The translations under genes were made by a program, and so were the position numbers. A stretch of 64,000 nucleotides of DNA from Rhizobium sp. (GTDB lineage: Bacteria > Pseudomonadota > Alphaproteobacteria > Rhizobiales > Rhizobiaceae). The notes under the pieces were generated by a model. The model did no database searches. It saw only the letters and a list, made by a program, of their open reading frames with translations, and was not told the DNA's origin. This document shows, piece by piece, positions 55,747 to 64,000 of this stretch. The stretch's first letter is position 1; every line of letters starts with the position of its first letter. The stretch is taken from positions 39,040-103,039 of the forward strand of contig JAHHDR010000030.1 of assembly GCA_019739215.1 (NCBI GenBank), read 5' to 3'.

Positions 55747-56291
55747 TCAGTCGATCCTGAAGTCGAAGCGATAGGTCGCGGAGACGCCGATCAGGAATTG
55801 GTCCCGGTCGCCGCGCTCGCGAACGAGGCTCGAATCGGCCCACCGGCCCGAGAAGCCGCGAATATTCCGCAAACAGGCTCGTGTCGATCTTCTCCGTCGC
55901 CTTCCAATTGATCGCGGCGCCGAGGCCCGCAGACTGGAGACCGCCATCTGGATTGTACTTCTTCAGTCCCGACCGCGCCGATTCTTTCGCGTTCACGCCG
56001 TAGTAGGCATCCATGTAGCCCTCGGTCGCGAAGGAGAGACGCGGACCGGCGGAGATCCGCACGGTGTCGGTCACATCGGCGAAGGCATCGACCGCGACGT
56101 CGGCAACGATGCCGTCGTGGCTGCGAATGCCGCGACGCAGTTCGGTGCGGAACCGCATCCAGTCCGTGGGATAGACCTCGGCGAAGGCGCCGGCCTCGAG
56201 GCCGAGCTTGACCCGCGACAGGCCCCTGAGGTCGGAGGACGTGTCCTTGTCGCGCGGCATGACCAGTTTGCCGACGATGCCAGCGGCGCCC
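55747..56291 (-). pseudogene. 3' part of a MipA/OmpV family outer-membrane protein gene, cut at the palindrome centre and frameshifted (left arm)
   Basis: The fragment reads VKLGLEAGAFAEVYPTDWMRFRTELRRGI...ADVAVDAFADVTDTVRISAGPRLSFATEGYMDAYYGVNAKESARSGL...YNPDGGLQSAGLGAAINWK and, after one frameshift, ends ADSSLVRERGDRDQFLIGVSATYRFDFRID. This is the C-terminal two thirds of a MipA/OmpV beta-barrel (MltA-interacting, periplasmic/outer membrane). The frameshift at 55839-55841 is an extra G. The signal peptide and first strands are missing because the sequence turns into its own reverse complement at 56291. Confidence 0.85.
56291..56291. other. Centre of the giant palindrome
   Basis: Sequence folds back on itself here: GCCAGCGGCGCC on one side and GGCGCCGCTGGC on the other, with a single C between. 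The centre lies inside a mipA reading frame, which a natural palindrome would not need. It marks the point at which sequence on the right is no longer independent of that on the left. Confidence 0.97.
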
Positions 56292-56835
56292 GGCGCCGCT
56301 GGCATCGTCGGCAAACTGGTCATGCCGCGCGACAAGGACACGTCCTCCGACCTCAGGGGCCTGTCGCGGGTCAAGCTCGGCCTCGAGGCCGGCGCCTTCG
56401 CCGAGGTCTATCCCACGGACTGGATGCGGTTCCGCACCGAACTGCGTCGCGGCATTCGCAGCCACGACGGCATCGTTGCCGACGTCGCGGTCGATGCCTT
56501 CGCCGATGTGACCGACACCGTGCGGATCTCCGCCGGTCCGCGTCTCTCCTTCGCGACCGAGGGCTACATGGATGCCTACTACGGCGTGAACGCGAAAGAA
56601 TCGGCGCGGTCGGGACTGAAGAAGTACAATCCAGATGGCGGTCTCCAGTCTGCGGGCCTCGGCGCCGCGATCAATTGGAAGGCGACGGAGAAGATCGACA
56701 CGAGCCTGTTTGCGGAATATTCGCGGCTTCTCGGGCCGGTGGGCCGATTCGAGCCTCGTTCGCGAGCGCGGCGACCGGGACCAATTCCTGATCGGCGTCT
56801 CCGCGACCTATCGCTTCGACTTCAGGATCGACTGA
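56291..56835 (+). pseudogene. 3' part of a MipA/OmpV family gene, mirror copy
   Basis: Mirror of 55747-56291. It lacks the same N-terminal part and contains the same extra G at 56741-56743. A gene damaged in the same place in both arms shows that one arm was copied from the other after (or with) that error. Confidence 0.85.
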
Positions 56836-56891
56836 GATTGCGCGGATTCGCCGCTTGACTGGCAGGCCCGTTCGGCTACAGCCTCCGGTGC

Positions 56892-57845
56892 ATGAACTTC
56901 TCATTCTTCGACAACGGCCGCGTCGCCGACGCGCCATCAGGAAACTGGGTCTATCGCGCTCTGCCGCGAGGCCTCTGGCCCTACGCGCAACTCGCACGCT
57001 GGGACCGCCCCATCGGATGGCAATTGCTGATGTGGCCCTGTTTCTGGTCGGCGACGCTCGCGGCTGGGGCCGCAGCGAGCGCGGGCCAGTTCTCGCTCTC
57101 CCGGCTGACCTGGCATCTTTTCCTGTTCTTTGCGGGAGCCGTGGCGATGCGCGGCGCCGGCTGCACCTACAACGATCTCGTCGACCATGAGATAGACATG
57201 GCGGTGGCGCGCACGCGGTCGCGTCCGCTGCCGTCGGGTCGGGTCACGCGCCTGCAGGCCAAGGTTTTCATGGTGCTCCAGACGGTCGTGGGGCTGCTGG
57301 TCCTGCTCAGCTTCAACGGGTTCTCGATTGTGCTCGGCGTGCTGTCGCTGGCAATCGTTGCGATCTATCCCTTCGCCAAGCGCTTCACCGACTGGCCGCA
57401 ATTCTTCCTGGGCCTTGCCTTCTCCTGGGGCGCGCTGATGGGCTGGGCGGCCGAATTCGGCAGCCTGTCCGTTGCCGCCGTTGCGCTTTATGTTGGCTCG
57501 ATTGCCTGGACGATCGGCTACGACACGATCTACGCGCATCTGGACAAGGAAGACGATGCCTTGATCGGCGTGCGATCCACCGCGCTCTATTTCGGCCGCA
57601 ATACCCGGATCTGGCTGACCCTCTTCTATGGCATCACGCTGCTGGCATTCGCGGTGGCGCTGATCCTGGCCGGGGCAGCCTGGCCGGCATGGCTTGGCCT
57701 GCTGGCGGCCCTTGTCCTGCTCGGCTACCAGATCATTGTTCTCGATATCCACGACCCGGCGCAATGCCTCGCCCTGTTCAAGTTCAATCACACGGTGGGC
57801 GCGATCTTCTTCGCAGGACTCCTCCTTGCCGTGGCCGTGGCCTGA
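56892..57845 (+). CDS. ubiA: 4-hydroxybenzoate octaprenyltransferase, mirror copy
   Basis: Identical in sequence to the gene at 54737-55690, with the two Asp-rich prenyltransferase motifs. If the palindrome is an artefact this is not a second gene. An organism with two identical ubiA copies in inverted orientation would be unusual. Confidence 0.9.
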   Translation: MNFSFFDNGRVADAPSGNWVYRALPRGLWPYAQLARWDRPIGWQLLMWPCFWSATLAAGAAASAGQFSLSRLTWHLFLFFAGAVAMRGAGCTYNDLVDHEIDMAVARTRSRPLPSGRVTRLQAKVFMVLQTVVGLLVLLSFNGFSIVLGVLSLAIVAIYPFAKRFTDWPQFFLGLAFSWGALMGWAAEFGSLSVAAVALYVGSIAWTIGYDTIYAHLDKEDDALIGVRSTALYFGRNTRIWLTLFYGITLLAFAVALILAGAAWPAWLGLLAALVLLGYQIIVLDIHDPAQCLALFKFNHTVGAIFFAGLLLAVAVA

Positions 57846-57851
57846 ACAACG

Positions 57852-57888
57852 AAAAAGCCCGGCTGCGGGACAAGCTCAGCCGGGCTTT
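57852..57888. terminator. Terminator after ubiA, mirror copy
   Basis: Mirror of 54694-54730: 12-base-pair stem, 11-base loop and U-rich end. Confidence 0.85.
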
Positions 57889-58149
57889 CTTCCGCCTGTT
57901 GCAGTTTTGTGCCTCAGGCTGGAATTGTTGATTTCAAGTTAACGCAGGCCGGATGGCGGAGATGTTCCCGCGGGAACCGGCCGATGGGCGGGCGCTGCCG
58001 TAAGATTCAGCATTTGCCGCCGCTCAGTGCGGCACGGAATGGTATGCCGACTCTCCGTGACGGCGAAAACCTTCAAATTGACTTGGATGGCAGGGTATGG
58101 AAAGGAACAACTGGAACGTGATCTCACTCTGGGGCGGGGTAAGGTATTT

Positions 58150-59964
58150 ATGGCGCTGGATGCTGGATTCATGGCGGAATTGATGAAAATTTCTTATTTC
58201 AAGGACCTTGTCGAACAGAACGGCGAGGAATGGCTCGAATCGATCTTTGAGTCACTCGAGACCGAGTCCTACGATTTCTCGGCCTTCGAGCCCGTCGTGC
58301 CGGACAGCGTGTCGCTGTCGATCGACGAAGCGCTCGAATTCGACCTGGCCGAGTTGCTGATCGACACCGGCGACGTCGTCACCACCGAAACCGTCGAGTC
58401 GGGTATTGTCGCCAAGGAGGCGAACGAAACACAGCACGCCACGCGAGCCGCGTCAGCGATGCTGGAGGCCGCACCAGTGGAACGTGCCGCGGCGGATGCG
58501 ACAGACACTTCCGGCGACGACAAGTCGCCTAAATTCGACAATGCCGAGCGCGATACTGCAACGACGGTGGACATTCCGCACAACAGCGAGATGATGAAGC
58601 GCTACCTCTATGCATGGGTGGCGATGTTCTTCCCCGACGAGAGCTATTCCGCTCACAAGGCGGAAGAAGCCGTGGTGGTCGGCCTCAATGGCCTCTACAC
58701 CGATCTCAAGCTTTCTGCGTTCGACGACAAGATCTACACCGACGGCGGCAAGGGCGACATCAACGTTCTGGCCGGCGACGGTTCCGACACGCTTTACATG
58801 ACCACGGGTGGCATGAAGGCGGATCTGGGTGGCGTCAGCAGGTTCGGCAACAATGGCGGAGACGTCAGGCTTCGTAGCGTCGAGAATGTCGTCGGCTCTG
58901 ACGGCGACGACACGATCTTCGGCGACAACCTCGCCAACAAGCTGGTCGGCCGCGGCGGCAACGACAAGATCGATGGCGGCGGTGGCGACGACACGATCAC
59001 CGGCGGCAGCGGCGAGAACAATCTCAGCGGCGGCAAGGGCAACGACACGATCACCGGCGGCAGCACGCATGATGTCATCGACGGCGGTTCGGGCAACGAT
59101 ACGATCGACGCTGGCGGGGGTGATGACAGGATTTTCGGCGGAGACGGCGATGACATCATCGACGCCGGCGGTGGCGCTGACCGTATCGACGGCGGTGCCG
59201 GCAACGATACGATCGAGGGCGGCAAGGGCGACGACACGATCTTCGGCGGAAGCGGAGACGATATCCTCCGTGCAGACGCCGGCAACGATACGGTCGATGG
59301 CGGCGCCGGCAATGACACGATCAACGGCGCCGAAGGCGACGACGAGATTGATGGCGGCGATGGCGACGACACGCTCTACGGTGATGCCGGCAACGACAAG
59401 GTCGACGGCGGCAAGGGCAAGGACACCATTCGCGGCGGTGAAGGCAACGACACGCTGAATGGTGGCGACGGCGCCGACAAGCTCTACGGTGATGCCGGCA
59501 ACGACACCATTGATGGCGGTGCGGACAACGACGAGATCTACGGCGGCGACGGCGACGACACGCTGCTGGGCGGCGCCGGCAAGGACAAGATCGAGGGCGG
59601 CGCCGGTGTCGACAAGATCACCGGCGGTGCCGGTGCCGATACGCTGACCGGCGGCGCGGGCAAGGACACCTACGTCTACCTCGTCAAGGAAGACAGCGGC
59701 ACGGCCGCCGACACGTTCGACATCATCACGGACTTTGCCGTCGCTGACGACAAGTTCGATCTGACGGCCCTGCTCGCGGCCGACACCTTCGATTTCCTCG
59801 CAGCGGAGGGTGCGGCCTTCACCGGCACCGGTGCGGAAGTGCGCTGGGACAAGGATGGTACAAAGACGATCATCGAGATCGATATCGACGGAAACGGCAC
59901 CGCCGACATGAAGATCGAGCTCGACGATGCCGTCGACCTGACGGCGAGCAATTTCAGCCTCTGA
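58150..59964 (+). CDS. RTX calcium-binding secreted protein, mirror copy
   Basis: Mirror of 52618-54432, with the same 29 RTX units and the same alternative starts at 58171 and 58192. The repeat array is identical in number and order between the arms. Independent copies of such an array would be expected to differ, so this again favours copying. Confidence 0.8.
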   Translation: MALDAGFMAELMKISYFKDLVEQNGEEWLESIFESLETESYDFSAFEPVVPDSVSLSIDEALEFDLAELLIDTGDVVTTETVESGIVAKEANETQHATRAASAMLEAAPVERAAADATDTSGDDKSPKFDNAERDTATTVDIPHNSEMMKRYLYAWVAMFFPDESYSAHKAEEAVVVGLNGLYTDLKLSAFDDKIYTDGGKGDINVLAGDGSDTLYMTTGGMKADLGGVSRFGNNGGDVRLRSVENVVGSDGDDTIFGDNLANKLVGRGGNDKIDGGGGDDTITGGSGENNLSGGKGNDTITGGSTHDVIDGGSGNDTIDAGGGDDRIFGGDGDDIIDAGGGADRIDGGAGNDTIEGGKGDDTIFGGSGDDILRADAGNDTVDGGAGNDTINGAEGDDEIDGGDGDDTLYGDAGNDKVDGGKGKDTIRGGEGNDTLNGGDGADKLYGDAGNDTIDGGADNDEIYGGDGDDTLLGGAGKDKIEGGAGVDKITGGAGADTLTGGAGKDTYVYLVKEDSGTAADTFDIITDFAVADDKFDLTALLAADTFDFLAAEGAAFTGTGAEVRWDKDGTKTIIEIDIDGNGTADMKIELDDAVDLTASNFSL

Positions 59965-59987
59965 GATTCGGCACCTGCCGGACACTG

Positions 59988-60011
59988 AAATGGCGCCCTT
60001 GGGCGCCATTT
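59988..60011. terminator. Bidirectional terminator, mirror copy
   Basis: Mirror of 52571-52594, between the convergent RTX and DUF6101 genes. Confidence 0.75.
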
Positions 60012-60033
60012 GCATTCGTGCCTGAGACCGCGC

Positions 60034-60600
60034 TCAGTTGCGCGGAAAGATCTCGCGTCCCTGGATCTTCATGCTGATGCCGAGGCTTCCCACTTTGCGA
60101 CGCACGAGGAAGCGCGGACGGCGATCGGCGAAGTAGGAATGCCGGCGGCGTGGCTTTGGGGGACGGCTGCCGGCGGTGAGCAGGTGCTCGTCGAGTTCGC
60201 GGGCAACGCCGTCTGCCTCGACCATCAGCATCGGGATGCCATAGGCCTCCGACCAGGATCGCCAGTCTGCGGCAATGTCAAAGAGATCGTGGGCAACGAG
60301 CAGAGGAACGCACAGGCTCGGATCGGTATGGTGCAGCTCGAGTGTCACCGTGACGTCGCCATTGCCGTGGTCGATGGCGCGCGCTGCAACGCCCTTGAAG
60401 ACCCGCGACGGAAGCGCGATCGTCAATGGCAGTCCGCTCGCCGGCAGGGAGCGCCTCAGCACGGCGCCGCGTTCGTCCAGCGTGATCGACACCTGCTCTT
60501 TGGTGTCCTCGATCTCGTAGCGAAAGTTCTGGGGGAACAGACCCGGGTCGAGCCTTAGAATGCTCGTGGCCCAAGCCGGCTGGTAAACTGTGTTCTGCAT
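60034..60600 (-). CDS. DUF6101 family protein, mirror copy
   Basis: Mirror of 51982-52548; 188 residues, identical. The basic C-terminal conserved block is unchanged. Confidence 0.7.
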   Translation of the reverse strand: MQNTVYQPAWATSILRLDPGLFPQNFRYEIEDTKEQVSITLDERGAVLRRSLPASGLPLTIALPSRVFKGVAARAIDHGNGDVTVTLELHHTDPSLCVPLLVAHDLFDIAADWRSWSEAYGIPMLMVEADGVARELDEHLLTAGSRPPKPRRRHSYFADRRPRFLVRRKVGSLGISMKIQGREIFPRN

Positions 60601-60621
60601 CGATTTCGACCCTGTTTTGTC

Positions 60622-60636
60622 GAGAGATCATCTCTC
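60622..60636. repeat. Short palindrome before the DUF6101 gene, mirror copy
   Basis: Mirror of 51946-51960; GAGAGATGATCTCTC palindrome. Confidence 0.4.
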
Positions 60637-60886
60637 AGGTTTTTCGGGACGTTCTGTCCTCTTATGCCCTCAGGGTATCGGGTCGCCGTGAGACGCGGCT
60701 TAACATTCGCGGTTAAGAAAACTTTGCTTGGCCAGATGGTTATCAATTCGAAACGAGACTGGGTTTGCAGAAAGTGAACGGACTGGGACCACTTTGAATG
60801 GAATTGTCGGCAAATGGCGGTTGTGCGCAGTAAGGTTCGGATAAGACATTCGTGTCATGATGGCAGGGCCATTGGAATGGACAGAA

Positions 60887-63049
60887 ATGCTCTCCACCTT
60901 TCTCAGCTACGACCTGATCAACCGCGACATCCGGGGCAACCTCGAAAGGGTATCCCAGTCGAGCCAGGTCGCGCGCGAGCGCGAGTATTACAATGAGAAG
61001 ATCGGGACCGTCACCGACCTCGACGAGTTTCTCGATGACTACAGGCTCTATTCCTACGCCATGAAGGCGCATGGTCTCGAAGACATGACCTATGCCAAGG
61101 CCTTCATGAAGAAGGTGCTGGAGAGCGACCTCAGCGACAGCGACTCCTTCGCCAACAAGCTGACCGACCAGCGCTACCGGCAGTTCGCAAGTTCGTTCCA
61201 GTTCTCCTCCGACACCGCAGTTACGCAGACCAAGCGTCAGATCGAGGAAGTGATCGACAGCTTCAAGGGCGCGATCGAGGACGAAGCGGAGGGGGTGGCG
61301 ACCGAGACGGCCAACTACCGGGCGAATATCGGCGCCGTTACCTCGGTGGACCAGCTTCTTGGCAACGAGCGCATGCGCAACTATGTGCTCAAGGCCTTCG
61401 ATCTCGATACGAAATACTGGAGCAAGGACCACCTGACGCAGGTGCTCACCAGCGATCTCAATGATCCCGCGAGCTATGTCAACACGACCACGGCAAGCAA
61501 CAAGAGCACGCTGCAGGCACTGACGGCACATTTCAATTTCAACGCCTCGGGCACGCTCGATGTCGGCGTTCAGGCACAGGACGCGAGCCAGATCGACGCC
61601 GTTGTCGGCGCATACGCATTCTATGTTCCGAGCCGGACGGTCCAGACCGAGGCGGATCTAAACAAGGCCTACTACGAGGGCAAGATCGGCTCGATCACGA
61701 CCGCCGATGAACTCGTCAACGATTCCAGGATGCTCTCCTATGTCAAGACGGCCTTCGGGCTGGAGGACATAACGCTCAAGAGCACGATCACCAACATCCT
61801 GACGAGCGATCTCAACGACCCGAACAACTACGCCACCACCATGGGCGGGGAAGCTTATGAGGCCCTGACCCGCGCCTTCGGTTTTGCCACCGATGGCACG
61901 CTGTCTGGTGCGACCGCGCAGACGGCCATCCAGATCGCCCAGACCTCCGGTCAGTACATGGAGCGCTACGACGACAAGCAGGAAGTCAAGGACGCGGAGC
62001 TTTTCGAGTATTACCGCAACTACATTGGCACGATGGACAGCATCGAAGAGTTGCAGTCAACGCCCCGCATCTATGACTTCGTGCTTGCGGCCTTCGGTTT
62101 CGATCCGGACGAGGTCAAGGACAACGTCATTGCCCAGGCGCTGACGAGCGACCTGTCCGATCCCGAGAGTTTCGCCAACGCACAGAAGGATACGCGCTAC
62201 CGCGAACTGGCCGAGGCGTTCAACTTCGGCGCCGATGGCGAGAAGTCGGCGCCGCGCTTGGCCCAGTCCCAGCTTCTGCTAACGCAGACGGCCAGGGACT
62301 ATATCGTCGTCAAGACCCGCTTCGGCAACAGCGACAATCGCGAGGCGGCCGATAAGGAAGCCGAATACTATTCGGAGCGGATACAGAATATCCAGACGGC
62401 TTCGGAATTTCTCGCCGACCGCCGGCTGGTGGATTTCGTCCTCGTGGCGAATGGCATCAATGCCGATGACGTCACCGACGATTTCGTGAAGCAGGTCTTC
62501 GAGTCCGACCTCGACGACCCGGACAGTTTCGTCAACCAGCAGGACGATCACCGCTACGCCCAGATCCTCTCCTCGTTTAATTTTGACAAGAACGGCGAGA
62601 TAACCTTCAAGGAGAGCGGAATCCAGGGCCGCTACGGCATGGAGATGACCGACCATCTCTATCTCCAGCAGACGCTGGAAGTGGAGGCCGGCAACGACAA
62701 TAACGGCGCCCGCCTCGCGCTCTATTTCAAGCGCATGGTGCCCGATATCAACACGCCCTATGACATCCTTGGCGACACGGCGCTGCTCGAAGTGTTCCGG
62801 ACCGCCTTCAGCCTGCCGAGCGAGATGTCGTCGATGGACATCGAAAAGCAGGCCGCGATCATCGAGAAATATCTCGATCTCGAGGAAATGCAGGACCCGG
62901 ACGAGCTCGAGAAATTCATCAGCCGCTTCACGGCGATGTACGATCTCACCAACAATTCGGGCAGCGACCCCACGCTCGGCCTGTTCTCCGGCAGCAGTTC
63001 GATCAGCGCCGACACCCTCCTTTCCATAGCACAGTTGAAGAGCGCCTGA
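60887..63049 (+). CDS. DUF1217 repeat protein, mirror copy
   Basis: Mirror of 49533-51695; five tandem DUF1217-type repeats. The start at 60887 is a Met that fits the family; an upstream ATG pair at 60857 is an alternative. Confidence 0.83.
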   Translation: MLSTFLSYDLINRDIRGNLERVSQSSQVAREREYYNEKIGTVTDLDEFLDDYRLYSYAMKAHGLEDMTYAKAFMKKVLESDLSDSDSFANKLTDQRYRQFASSFQFSSDTAVTQTKRQIEEVIDSFKGAIEDEAEGVATETANYRANIGAVTSVDQLLGNERMRNYVLKAFDLDTKYWSKDHLTQVLTSDLNDPASYVNTTTASNKSTLQALTAHFNFNASGTLDVGVQAQDASQIDAVVGAYAFYVPSRTVQTEADLNKAYYEGKIGSITTADELVNDSRMLSYVKTAFGLEDITLKSTITNILTSDLNDPNNYATTMGGEAYEALTRAFGFATDGTLSGATAQTAIQIAQTSGQYMERYDDKQEVKDAELFEYYRNYIGTMDSIEELQSTPRIYDFVLAAFGFDPDEVKDNVIAQALTSDLSDPESFANAQKDTRYRELAEAFNFGADGEKSAPRLAQSQLLLTQTARDYIVVKTRFGNSDNREAADKEAEYYSERIQNIQTASEFLADRRLVDFVLVANGINADDVTDDFVKQVFESDLDDPDSFVNQQDDHRYAQILSSFNFDKNGEITFKESGIQGRYGMEMTDHLYLQQTLEVEAGNDNNGARLALYFKRMVPDINTPYDILGDTALLEVFRTAFSLPSEMSSMDIEKQAAIIEKYLDLEEMQDPDELEKFISRFTAMYDLTNNSGSDPTLGLFSGSSSISADTLLSIAQLKSA

Positions 63050-63087
63050 TCGTCCACCGATTGCAGGACTTGCATTCGCAGGACATG

Positions 63088-63111
63088 CGTAATATCCGTT
63101 GGGATATAACG
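63088..63111. promoter_or_regulatory. ModE-like operator, mirror copy
   Basis: Mirror of 49471-49494; imperfect arms CGTAATATCC and GGATATAACG around GTTG, 15 bases before modA. Confidence 0.7.
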
Positions 63112-63125
63112 ATCGGGAGATGGAA

Positions 63126-63908
63126 ATGATGAAGCGCCGGAACCTGTTGCTTTCTCTGCTGGCGGCGGTGGCCCTGACGGCCGGTACCGCCATCCCTGCC
63201 ATGGCGGCGGACCTCACGGTCTTTGCCGCCGCAAGCATGAAGGGTTCGCTTGACAAGGCGGCAGCGGCCTACGAGGCCGGCGGCGGATCGAAGGTTTCGA
63301 TCTCCTATGCGTCGAGTTCGCAGCTTGCCAAGCAGATCGAGGCTGGGGCTCCGGCGGACGTCTTCATCTCGGCCGACAGCAAGTGGATGACCTATCTCAT
63401 CGAAAGGGACACGGTGAAGCAGGATGCCGCCGTGAACTTTCTCGGCAATCGGCTGGTGCTCGTGGCACCGGCCGATTCCAGCATCTCGCTCAAGATCGGC
63501 AGGGATTTTCCGCTCGCCGCGACGCTGGGCACCGACCGCCTCGCCATGGGCGAACCCAAAAGCGTCCCCGCAGGCCAATACGGCCGGGAAGCGCTGATGT
63601 TCTATGGCGTCTGGGACGATGTCGCGTCGAAGGTCGCCGGGTCCGACAACGTCCGCGCAGCCCTCAAGCTGGTGTCGTCGGGCGAGGCCCCGCTCGGCAT
63701 TGTCTATGAGACGGATGCCAGGGCCGACAAGGACGTGAAGGTGATCGACACGTTCGACGAGGAAAGCCATTCGCCGATCGTCTATCCGGTCGCGCCGGTC
63801 GAGGCCTCCGCCAATGCGGAGAAGATCGCCTTTCTCAAGTATCTCCTTGGTCCGGAAGCCGCGAAGATCTTCAGGGATGCAGGCTTCACGGCGCTCGTCT
63901 CTTCGTGA
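63126..63908 (+). CDS. modA: Molybdate-binding protein, mirror copy
   Basis: Mirror of 48674-49456, identical. The following modB is cut by the window end. Gene order modA-modB is preserved, as expected from a straight inversion of the left arm. Confidence 0.93.
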   Translation: MMKRRNLLLSLLAAVALTAGTAIPAMAADLTVFAAASMKGSLDKAAAAYEAGGGSKVSISYASSSQLAKQIEAGAPADVFISADSKWMTYLIERDTVKQDAAVNFLGNRLVLVAPADSSISLKIGRDFPLAATLGTDRLAMGEPKSVPAGQYGREALMFYGVWDDVASKVAGSDNVRAALKLVSSGEAPLGIVYETDARADKDVKVIDTFDEESHSPIVYPVAPVEASANAEKIAFLKYLLGPEAAKIFRDAGFTALVSS

Positions 63909-64000
63909 ATGCGTCGTGGATGGGGTTCACCGACGATGAATGGACCGCGATCCGCCTGAGCATCCAGGTCGCTTCGCTCGCCGTTGCCAGCAGCCTCCCG
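63905..64000 (+). CDS. modB: Molybdate permease, N-terminal fragment at window end, mirror copy
   Basis: The first 32 codons (MNASWMGFTDDEWTAIRL...) repeat the start of the modB gene at 48677, and the frame runs off the window. Whether the palindrome continues past 64000 cannot be seen. Confidence 0.9.
   Translation, partial: MNASWMGFTDDEWTAIRLSIQVASLAVASSLP

Larger units (their letters stand above)
48582..56290. repeat. Left arm of a giant inverted repeat (at least 7,709 bp)
   Basis: This segment (modB start, modA, DUF1217, DUF6101, RTX protein, ubiA, truncated mipA) recurs as its reverse complement in 56292-64000. The mapping is position x to 112582 minus x, checked at both ends, at the centre and through all coding frames, with no difference found. 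The arms meet at one unpaired C at 56291. The arm reaches the window edge on the right, so the true length is unknown. It is best explained as a fold-back assembly or library artefact; a natural palindrome this large would be very unstable. Confidence 0.97.
56292..64000. repeat. Right arm of a giant inverted repeat (at least 7,709 bp)
   Basis: This is the reverse complement of 48582-56290, with identical gene content in opposite orientation. It carries no information not already in the left arm. It ends at the window edge inside modB, so the true arm may be longer. Confidence 0.97.

Noticed and set aside
56292..64000. Second set of modA, RTX, DUF1217, DUF6101 and ubiA genes as a real gene duplication
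   Set aside because: No difference from the left arm was found, a truncated mipA lies at the centre and both arms share a frameshift; an assembly artefact is more likely. The copies are listed for completeness but should not be counted as independent genes.

Overview
The window looks like a chromosomal piece of an alphaproteobacterium of the order Hyphomicrobiales (Rhizobiales). The evidence is the gene content and order: a ctaC-ctaD-ctaB-coxF-ctaG-ctaE oxidase operon, IalB, RT0821-type, DUF1217 and DUF6101 proteins, RibB with a decayed RibA-like domain, histone-deacetylase-like/xseB/dxs/tlyA neighbours, high GC and dense gene packing. No rRNA, tRNA, CRISPR array, insertion sequence or prophage was seen.

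Layout. 0-5.5 kb: aa3-type cytochrome c oxidase operon on the minus strand, with an FNR/FixK-type box at its head. 5.9-10.8 kb: IalB-like protein, a VapBC-type toxin-antitoxin pair with an inverted-repeat operator, TldD, and a divergent LysR / gamma-butyrobetaine-hydroxylase-like pair. 10.8-16.2 kb: a minus-strand operon aroC-ribB-two sulfotransferase-like genes-membrane protein. 16.4-22.1 kb: DUF1344 protein, polysaccharide deacetylase, a 46-residue membrane peptide, pdxH, a lipoprotein, a J-domain protein, fabI and a phosphatase. 22.1-29.3 kb: a membrane J-domain protein, bioY, a deacetylase-like hydrolase, xseB, DUF4424, and two tandem secreted-type repeat proteins that sit between xseB and dxs. 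29.3-37.2 kb: dxs, serine hydrolase, pirin, tlyA, an RNA m5U methyltransferase, DUF1772 and agmatinase. 37.2-46.5 kb: enoyl-CoA hydratase plus DmdC-like acyl-CoA dehydrogenase, CorA-type transporter, SH3-domain protein, cupin, GH25 lysozyme, Sua5/TsaC and an FAD-linked oxidase. 46.5-49.5 kb: a ModE-type regulator facing modCBA, with a ModE-like operator before modA. 49.5-56.3 kb: DUF1217 protein, DUF6101 protein, a 29-repeat RTX protein, ubiA and a truncated mipA.

The strongest structural feature is a giant palindrome. Positions 48582-56290 recur as the reverse complement in 56292-64000, with one unpaired centre base at 56291. Each arm is at least 7,709 bp and the right arm runs off the window. 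The centre lies inside a mipA/OmpV gene, so both copies lack the 5' half, and both carry the same one-base frameshift. This is most simply a fold-back (template-complement) chimera in the assembly, so real genomic information probably ends at 56291. A true inverted duplication remains possible but would be very unstable.

A second quality signal is a set of single-base frameshifts in housekeeping genes (ctaD, ctaB, ribB, aroC, an acyl-CoA dehydrogenase, corA and others). Almost all that can be resolved are one-base insertions, often in homopolymers. I read these genes as functional in the organism and damaged by sequencing error. Full spans are given with the breakpoints named.
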